13,786 nucleotides of DNA from Gonium pectorale (taxonomy: Eukaryota; Chlorophyta; Chlorophyceae; Chlamydomonadales; Volvocaceae). Below the pieces are notes generated by a model. It saw only the letters and a program-made list of their open reading frames with translations, was not told the origin of the DNA and did no database searches. The DNA is taken from assembly GCA_001584585.1 (NCBI GenBank), contig LSYV01000007.1, forward strand, positions 163,292-177,077, written 5' to 3'. The position numbers and the translations under genes were made by a program. This document shows, in pieces, positions 8,879-13,786 of the stretch; within the stretch, counting starts at the first letter, position 1; each line of letters opens with the position of its first letter.

Positions 8879-10168
8879 GGGGAAAAGCTGGGACTGTGCA
8901 TGGGTATAGCAGCTAGAAGACGGGGGAACTGCCGGTGCTGGTAGGCCGCGTGCCTTTACAACAGGTACACGGCGCTGGGACAGCCCCGGCCCTGCCTTGC
9001 TAAGAGATGGGGTTTGCATGCAGCGGGGTTGCGTTAGGTTGGGGGCCATGTCTGGGCACTGTCCTAGGAAGAAATAGACATAGCAATGACTCCCAGGAGT
9101 GTCGGGCACGCGAGGCAGGTGGTGCAGCTTGATGTGCGTGGGCCCTCGTGGGTCGGCATGATCAGGCCTGCAAATCCGTGACTGCAGTTCTTTTAGGGTG
9201 CCGGCTGTATGCTGTCCTAAGGGATGTTGATTCCCTGCGTCAAGGCGGCCCGGAGCTGACAGTCATAGCAGCGCTCCACCTCGAACGCTAACGTGGCAGC
9301 TGCTGCCCAGGCGCCACGAAGACGCATGACAATACTTGCTCGCTGTCCATGAACAGTGTGTACAAGATGGCCAGCTGGAGCGGTGGTCATGAGTGTTCAG
9401 TTGCATGGTGCCGGTACCACCTGGTTCAGTGGAGCGCACCGGCATCAGTGCAACTGAGGTCAGAAGCCGCTGCATACTCGGTACGCGTGGATGACCTGTT
9501 TTTGGCTGGCTGCCACCGGGGCACAGAATCTTGAGCCCACGGTCATGGCGCGTTTGTTCATACAGGCGGACATATGATGTTCCCGGTGGTGCCGTGCACC
9601 CGTGCATACCCTGACGCCGGCAAGTGGTTTGTGCCGAGGCATGTAGCGGAGTGTGATACGGAAGGTAGGACGGAGTATGAGACTAAGGCACGTGTCGTTG
9701 CTAGGTAAAGCAACTGATGGAACGGGCTGCGGCAGACATGGCGTTACCCTAAGTACGCTGTAAAAGGCCCGCGTGGGAGAGGCCTGGGAGAACCGGCGGT
9801 GCCCGCGTGCAGTTTGTTGCAGCCTCCCCTTGCCGATGCGTCTCCCCGTCAACGCACACACCGTCCCGCTGCATCCCTCGAACACCATGCTCGAGACTTG
9901 GATTCTGGGCTCACACTGAAGCGACCTCACTAGCCTGCAGGCATGGTTGGGCTGTATGACAAGTACTTTGGCTACCCAGACTGGACCAAGTTTATGGTAC
10001 TAGGATTCCATCGCCTTTGCTGTTTGTTCAGACATGACCGTGATATGCCGAAGGATGCAACATGTACGGCCCGGAAACGAACTTCTGGCCCCGAAGCTTT
10101 CCGCACTAGGAGGGGAGCTTGTCACCTGCAGACCACCGACGGACTAGCCACACTTCAGCTCGTTTACA
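8879..10168 (+). other. DRP2 3' UTR and spacer to the PheRS gene
   Basis: No coding sequence I can support. The first plus-strand TGTAA I find after the DRP2 stop is at 9759-9763, which would give a 3' UTR of roughly 0.9 kb. From there to 10168 is the promoter and 5' UTR space of the next gene; I see no TATA-like box. A minus-strand open frame at 9460-9930 shows no familiar motif and overlaps the presumed UTR, so I treat it as chance. Confidence 0.5.
9759..9763 (+). terminator. Likely polyadenylation signal TGTAA for DRP2
   Basis: TGTAA is the standard polyadenylation word in Chlamydomonas and relatives. This is the first occurrence on the plus strand after the DRP2 stop (8878), followed by AAGGCCC. 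Assignment to DRP2 rests on position only. Confidence 0.5.
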
Positions 10169-11476
10169 ATGGCGTTCTGCCCTCTAAAGGCCCCGGCCAT
10201 GGCTGGTCGGTCGGTTACCTCGCGGCAGCATGCTGCGCCTCGCCCTTCGGTAGTTAGCGCTTTCCAGGGCCGCGTGTGCCCGCTTGCTTTCCAGCCGGCG
10301 TCCCGGCCCAGCCGGACTTGTGCGGTCGCCCCAACTGCGGTCGCTGCGCCTGTGGAGCTGAAGACCGGCAAGCCGAAGCGGGAGGACGTGATCACGGGCT
10401 CGCCGGATAACAATGTTACCGATTATATTTACGAGAAAATGGGCATGGACCTGCACCGGCAGCCCGACCATCCCATCGGCATCATCAAGCAGGCCATTTA
10501 CGAGTACTTTGAGGCGCGCAACCCGGGGTTGTTCCAGAAGTTCGACGACCGGTACCCCATCGTCAGCACCCGCGCGAACTTCGACGAGGTGCTCGTGCCA
10601 GCGGACCACATCAGCCGCAGGCCCAACGACACGTACTATGTGGACGCCAACACCGTGCTGCGCTGCCACACCTCAGCGCATCAGGCCGAGACGCTGCGCG
10701 CGGGCCACTCGGCCTTCCTCGTCACGGGCGACGTGTACCGCCGTGACTCCATTGACGCCACGCACTATCCCGTCTTCCACCAGATGGAGGGCGTCCGCGT
10801 GTTCACTGAGGCAGAGTGGACCGCCGCGGGCGTGACCGCGACGCAGCTTGCGGAGAAGGACCTTAAGGACGCTCTGGAGGGCCTGGCCAAGCACCTCTTC
10901 GGCGAGGTCGAGTGCCGCTGGATCGACGCATATTTCCCCTTCACGGAGCCATCCTTTGAGCTCGAAATCTTCTTCAAGGGCAAGTGGCTCGAGGTGCTTG
11001 GCTGCGGCGTCATGGAGCAAGTCATCCTCGACGAGAACTACAAGCCCGGCCACAAGGCCTGGGCCTTCGGGCTCGGCCTGGAGCGCCTGGCTATGGTCCT
11101 CTTTGACGTCCCCGACATCCGGCTCTTCTGGTCCAACGACGACCGCTTCCTCAAGCAGTTCCGTGCCGGCGACCTCTCCGCGCGCTTCAAGTCCTACTCC
11201 AAGTTCCCCGCCTGCTACAAGGATATGGCGTTCTGGGTCTCACCCGAGTTCTCGGAGAACAACCTCTGCGAGCTGGTCCGCAGCATTGGCGGCGACCTGG
11301 TGGAGGAAGTGACCTGCATCGACACCTTCACCAACAAGAAGACCGGCCGCACGTCCAACTGCTACCGCATCGTCTACCGCTCCATGGAGCGCAGCCTCAC
11401 GGATGAGGAGATCAACGCGCTGCAGGAGCGCGTGCGCAAGGAGGTGGCCGAGGTGCTCAAGGTGGAGCTGCGGTGA
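10169..11476 (+). CDS. FARS2: Phenylalanyl-tRNA synthetase, organellar single-chain form
   Basis: Attaches phenylalanine to tRNA-Phe in mitochondria and/or chloroplast. The 435-residue protein is class II: HTSAHQ (167-172) in the substrate pocket, motif 2 at about 188-208 (GDVYRRDSIDATHYPVFHQ), an FxLEIFFKGKWLEVLGCG strand region (263-280), motif 3 GLGLERLAMVLF (301-312), and a C-terminal ferredoxin-fold anticodon-binding (FDX-ACB) domain from about 343 (KFPACYKDMAFWV, CYRIVYRSMERSLTDEEIN). This monomeric layout separates it from the alpha2beta2 cytosolic and bacterial enzymes. Residues 1 to ~70 are rich in Arg, Ala, Ser and Pro and nearly acid-free, as in organelle transit peptides. The first ATG (10169) sits in ACAATGGCG, a good algal start context; a second in-frame ATG at 10199 (GCCATGGCT) could give a shorter transit peptide. 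The reading frame is uninterrupted, unlike the intron-rich neighbour. Stop is TGA. Confidence 0.95.
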   Translation: MAFCPLKAPAMAGRSVTSRQHAAPRPSVVSAFQGRVCPLAFQPASRPSRTCAVAPTAVAAPVELKTGKPKREDVITGSPDNNVTDYIYEKMGMDLHRQPDHPIGIIKQAIYEYFEARNPGLFQKFDDRYPIVSTRANFDEVLVPADHISRRPNDTYYVDANTVLRCHTSAHQAETLRAGHSAFLVTGDVYRRDSIDATHYPVFHQMEGVRVFTEAEWTAAGVTATQLAEKDLKDALEGLAKHLFGEVECRWIDAYFPFTEPSFELEIFFKGKWLEVLGCGVMEQVILDENYKPGHKAWAFGLGLERLAMVLFDVPDIRLFWSNDDRFLKQFRAGDLSARFKSYSKFPACYKDMAFWVSPEFSENNLCELVRSIGGDLVEEVTCIDTFTNKKTGRTSNCYRIVYRSMERSLTDEEINALQERVRKEVAEVLKVELR

Positions 11477-13044
11477 TCGGCTTGGGGGAGTGGCGGATGG
11501 GTGTGGAGAGAGTGTGGGGGGGGGGGATCAAGGGCACGAGCACGAATGCACACTGATGAGGGATCGGGTGTTTGAACACGGAGCGGCGCTGCGGGGATGG
11601 GATGGTGTGGGCCTGGGAGTGCGCTTGGGAGTGGAAGAGGCATTCCGATACTTTAGATGTGGGCTTGGATTGCCGACACGCTGCTCTGTTGGACTTCGCA
11701 ATCGGGCGCGGTGAAACGGGGCCTGAGGGGCCTCTGCCTTGCGACCCATCATGGCTATGTAGTGGAGGCGCGACGGCAAGGCGAACACGGCAGTGGGTAG
11801 CGAGTTGCTTTGGGGGCGGCTGGCAAACGAGGTCCCTTAAGTGAGCCCAACCTGGGCCCGGATATATGCCATTGACATGGCCGCTATTACCACGTGCGTC
11901 GGTGTGAATGCCTGCTAAGCGAGAACGCCAAACCCTGGCGTGGTAAGTTTTGTCACTGAGCGAGAGGCAGGATAGGGCGAGAGGGACTTCTTCTTGGGAC
12001 CGCAATAGAAGGACTCCACTAGCGCGGTACCGGCCGGGCTGGTCCTGCGAGGCTGCTTCGGCCCCAACGGGTTGGTAGCCTGCTGTATAACCCAAGCTGA
12101 ATGTCTGCCGTTGCCATCGGCACTGTGAGAAGTGGTTGGTGTGGGTGCATGCTAAGTGGGCAAGTGCCGGGCGCAGGGCGTTGCCATGGCGGGTAGCGCT
12201 CACCTTGTATTGCCGGGCCTTGCGGCTGCTGGATGACAAACGTGTGGGGAATGCGGACGGCGTGAGATGTAACCGCTGTGTGCTGCTCTGGACCATGCTG
12301 GCAGCTTTAGTGCGGGATGCACGCAACTGCTCGTGCGGGCGCTGGCAGCGCTGCCGTCGGATGCACAGAGCATGTGCTAGGAAGGCGGACAGCTGTAGCC
12401 GCCGTATCGTCACAGCCTGTACTGATTGACATGCCACACAGGGCTGTACGTACCGCAACACCTATTGTACCGCACAGTCCGCACTTGCATAATGCCTCCA
12501 TAGTTCAAATAGTTCGTGTGGCCGAACGAACGGCCCCGTTATGCCGTCAGCCCGTAACGGTGTGTTTCAGCTCCATTCTTTGTTCCGAATCCCAAAAGTC
12601 CGCGCACACACGCTGCCCCCTTTCCATACACGCTGCATGGCGAGGTGCCTCCAACGCGCCCAACGTCGCGCTAATCGGCCCGGCATCCACGTTTGACCCA
12701 TGGGTCAACAGCGACGCGGCACCCTTAATCACCAGCTGAGCATCCCTGCCCAGCATGAAAGCACATTCGCCAAACCGTACCGGATGCTGTGCTAATGTCG
12801 ACCGACGCCGCCCAAGCAAAAAACACATAAACATGAAAGAAGTCAGGACTTGAAGGGCGATGAGCCTCCCAACGCATCCTCGACGGAAAACCACCATACA
12901 GCTGCAACCGCACAAATGCTGCTACTGGCAAACAAACAAAAACAGGACCAAAACGCAGGCGCCGCTGCGTCCCCAATCCGCAACCCTGGCCTGGGGCGAC
13001 TACCCGGGATACCTTAGAAACCTCCCTTGACCCCATCAGCACCT
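11477..13044. other. Convergent 3' flanks between PheRS and ATCase genes
   Basis: I see no supported gene here. It begins with the PheRS 3' UTR, which includes a poly-G run near 11517-11527. Plus-strand TGTAA is at 12268-12272. Beyond it, 12273-13044 is spacer with a short inverted repeat (CCGTTA 12536-12541, TAACGG 12555-12560). Open frames in it carry no motif I know. Confidence 0.5.
12268..12272 (+). terminator. Likely polyadenylation signal TGTAA for PheRS
   Basis: First plus-strand TGTAA that I find after the PheRS stop at 11476, implying a 3' UTR of about 0.8 kb, long but normal for these algae. Assigned by position only. Confidence 0.45.
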
Positions 13045-13049
13045 TTACA
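13045..13049 (-). terminator. Likely polyadenylation signal TGTAA for ATCase
   Basis: TTACA on the plus strand reads TGTAA on the minus strand, about 330 bp past the ATCase stop at 13380-13378. Distance and strand fit a 3' UTR end. Confidence 0.5.
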
Positions 13050-13377
13050 AGCGACCGCCCGCGGCTACCGCTGGCACCCATTGCGCATGTATCCATTGGG
13101 CGATGGGGAAAGGGAAGGGAAGCGGGCCCGACCAAGCACGCTCTTCAGACTGCAGCCACCAGTGCCCCAGACCAACCGCCCCTGCGGCCTACCCGCCCCC
13201 GTTGGCCCTCCCTCTGGGCACGGCCTGCACCACTACGGCCCACGCCTCGTACGGGGCCGCGCCGGTGCCTGCTCCACCACCGCACGCGCACATGCCTGAT
13301 CCCCAAGGACGCGCCCACCGCAGCCTGTGGGAAGCAAGCCGGTCTCCTGCCCCTCGGCGCCCTCCCACTCGCCCCCC

Positions 13378-13527
13378 CTACTGCCCGTTGCCCGCCAGCC
13401 CGGCGATGTGGTCGTCGGGCATGCGGTCCGCCAGGCACAGCTTGAGCAGCGCCATACGCACGTACAGGCCGTTGCGCGCCTGGCGGAAGTAGGCGGCCCG
13501 CGGGTCCGAGTCCACGTCCACAGTGAT
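13378..13527 (-). CDS. PYRB: Aspartate carbamoyltransferase, last exon (partial)
   Basis: ATCase joins carbamoyl phosphate to aspartate in the first committed step of pyrimidine synthesis; in plants and algae it is plastid-located. Only the 3' exon is present: 49 codons plus TAG, starting after a GCTCCCAG acceptor at 13528. The translation begins [20 protein letters not shown] and continues [20 protein letters not shown], ending GLAGNGQ. The [20 protein letters not shown] block is the conserved C-terminal helix of ATCases, very like the end of animal CAD. About 17 residues follow the point where CAD stops. The remaining exons lie right of the window. The gene converges on PheRS. Identification rests on this single motif but the motif is distinctive. 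Confidence 0.85.
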   Translation of the reverse strand: MTVDVDSDPRAAYFRQARNGLYVRMALLKLCLADRMPDDHIAGLAGNGQ

Positions 13528-13786
13528 CTGGGAGCGGGGCGAGGTGGGGCGGGGCGGGCCGCAGGCGGGGCGGGGCGGGGACGGGTGGGGCAGGGCGGGG
13601 TGCGCCGCGGGCGGGCCGCGGGCGGGCCGCGGGCGGGGTTGGGAAGGGGGAAAGGTGGCGAAGAGGATGGTGACGAGCGCAGGGAGGAGAGGGGCGCGTG
13701 CGACGGTGGGCAGCGGTGGGAGAGAGGCACTTCGGCTAGGGCTGCAGCGGGGTCGCGCCTGGGGATGCCCCGTGCGTCGGGGGAAA
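13528..13786 (-). other. PYRB: G/C-rich intron of the ATCase gene
   Basis: Upstream of the last ATCase exon the minus strand is almost pure C/T-rich sequence ending in a CAG acceptor. I see no exon up to the window edge. On the plus strand it reads as G-runs (13541-13600) and three 11-bp CCGCGGGCGGG units. Confidence 0.6.
13605..13637 (+). repeat. Three perfect 11-bp CCGCGGGCGGG units
   Basis: Units at 13605-13615, 13616-13626 and 13627-13637 are identical. They follow a run of GGGGCGGGG-type blocks (about 13541-13600) with many closely spaced G-triplets. Confidence 0.9.

Noticed and set aside
8431..8901. Minus-strand Gly-rich 156-codon frame
   Set aside because: Shadow of the DRP2 proline-rich coding exon; the composition is the complement of Pro codons.
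9460..9930. Minus-strand 156-codon frame between DRP2 and PheRS
   Set aside because: No recognisable motif, and it overlaps the presumed DRP2 3' UTR and TGTAA.
10184..11053. Long minus-strand frames opposite PheRS
   Set aside because: Antisense shadows of a strongly conserved coding sequence with high GC at third positions.
11457..12461. Minus-strand 334-codon frame downstream of PheRS
   Set aside because: Long but low in protein-like character, overlaps the PheRS 3' end and 3' UTR, no known domain; long open frames are common by chance in GC-rich DNA.
13233..13730. Minus-strand 165-codon Pro/Ser/Arg-rich frame
   Set aside because: Wrong frame across the ATCase exon; it translates the C-rich intron and is a shadow.
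1..13786. CRISPR array, bacterial operon, prophage or origin
   Set aside because: The window has spliceosomal introns and nuclear algal genes; no regularly spaced identical repeats with unique spacers are present.

Overview
The window looks like nuclear DNA of a volvocine green alga (Chlamydomonas-like). The evidence is high GC, many short introns with GTGAGY/GTGCGY donors and CAG acceptors, TGTAA polyadenylation words downstream of the genes, a plant-type dynamin (DRP2), an organellar PheRS and a plant/CAD-type ATCase end. The species cannot be fixed from sequence alone.

Layout. (1) 1-3435 holds no exon I can tie to the plus-strand gene that follows. It contains a minus-strand, frame-broken reading frame with a canonical PHD zinc finger and an Ala/Gln/Thr-rich repetitive tail (271-1229). 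It also has a diverged ~301-bp direct repeat (about 1262-1700), a palindrome-rich stretch (1860-2060) and an unexplained 122-codon minus-strand open frame (2635-3003). I read this as transposon-derived or otherwise decayed DNA inside or beside a gene. (2) 3436-8878 (+) carries thirteen phase-consistent exons. They encode 849 residues of a DRP2-class dynamin: stalk, PH domain, long Ala/Pro linker, GED and a C-terminal proline-rich domain. The GTPase domain is not in the window. (3) 8879-10168 is its long 3' UTR and the spacer, with TGTAA at 9759-9763. (4) 10169-11476 (+) is an intronless gene for the single-chain organellar phenylalanyl-tRNA synthetase with a transit-like N-terminus. (5) 11477-13377 is convergent 3' flank with a TGTAA word for each side. 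(6) 13378-13527 (-) is the last exon of aspartate carbamoyltransferase; the rest of that gene lies beyond the right edge behind a very G/C-rich repetitive intron.

The three recognised genes are ordinary housekeeping functions (membrane fission, organelle translation, pyrimidine synthesis) with no operon-like link. I found no clear new multi-gene system. The less explained parts are the left 3.4 kb, the uncharacterised segments of the DRP2 protein (the PH-GED linker and the exon between GED and the proline-rich tail), and an in-phase alternative splice acceptor just before the PH domain.
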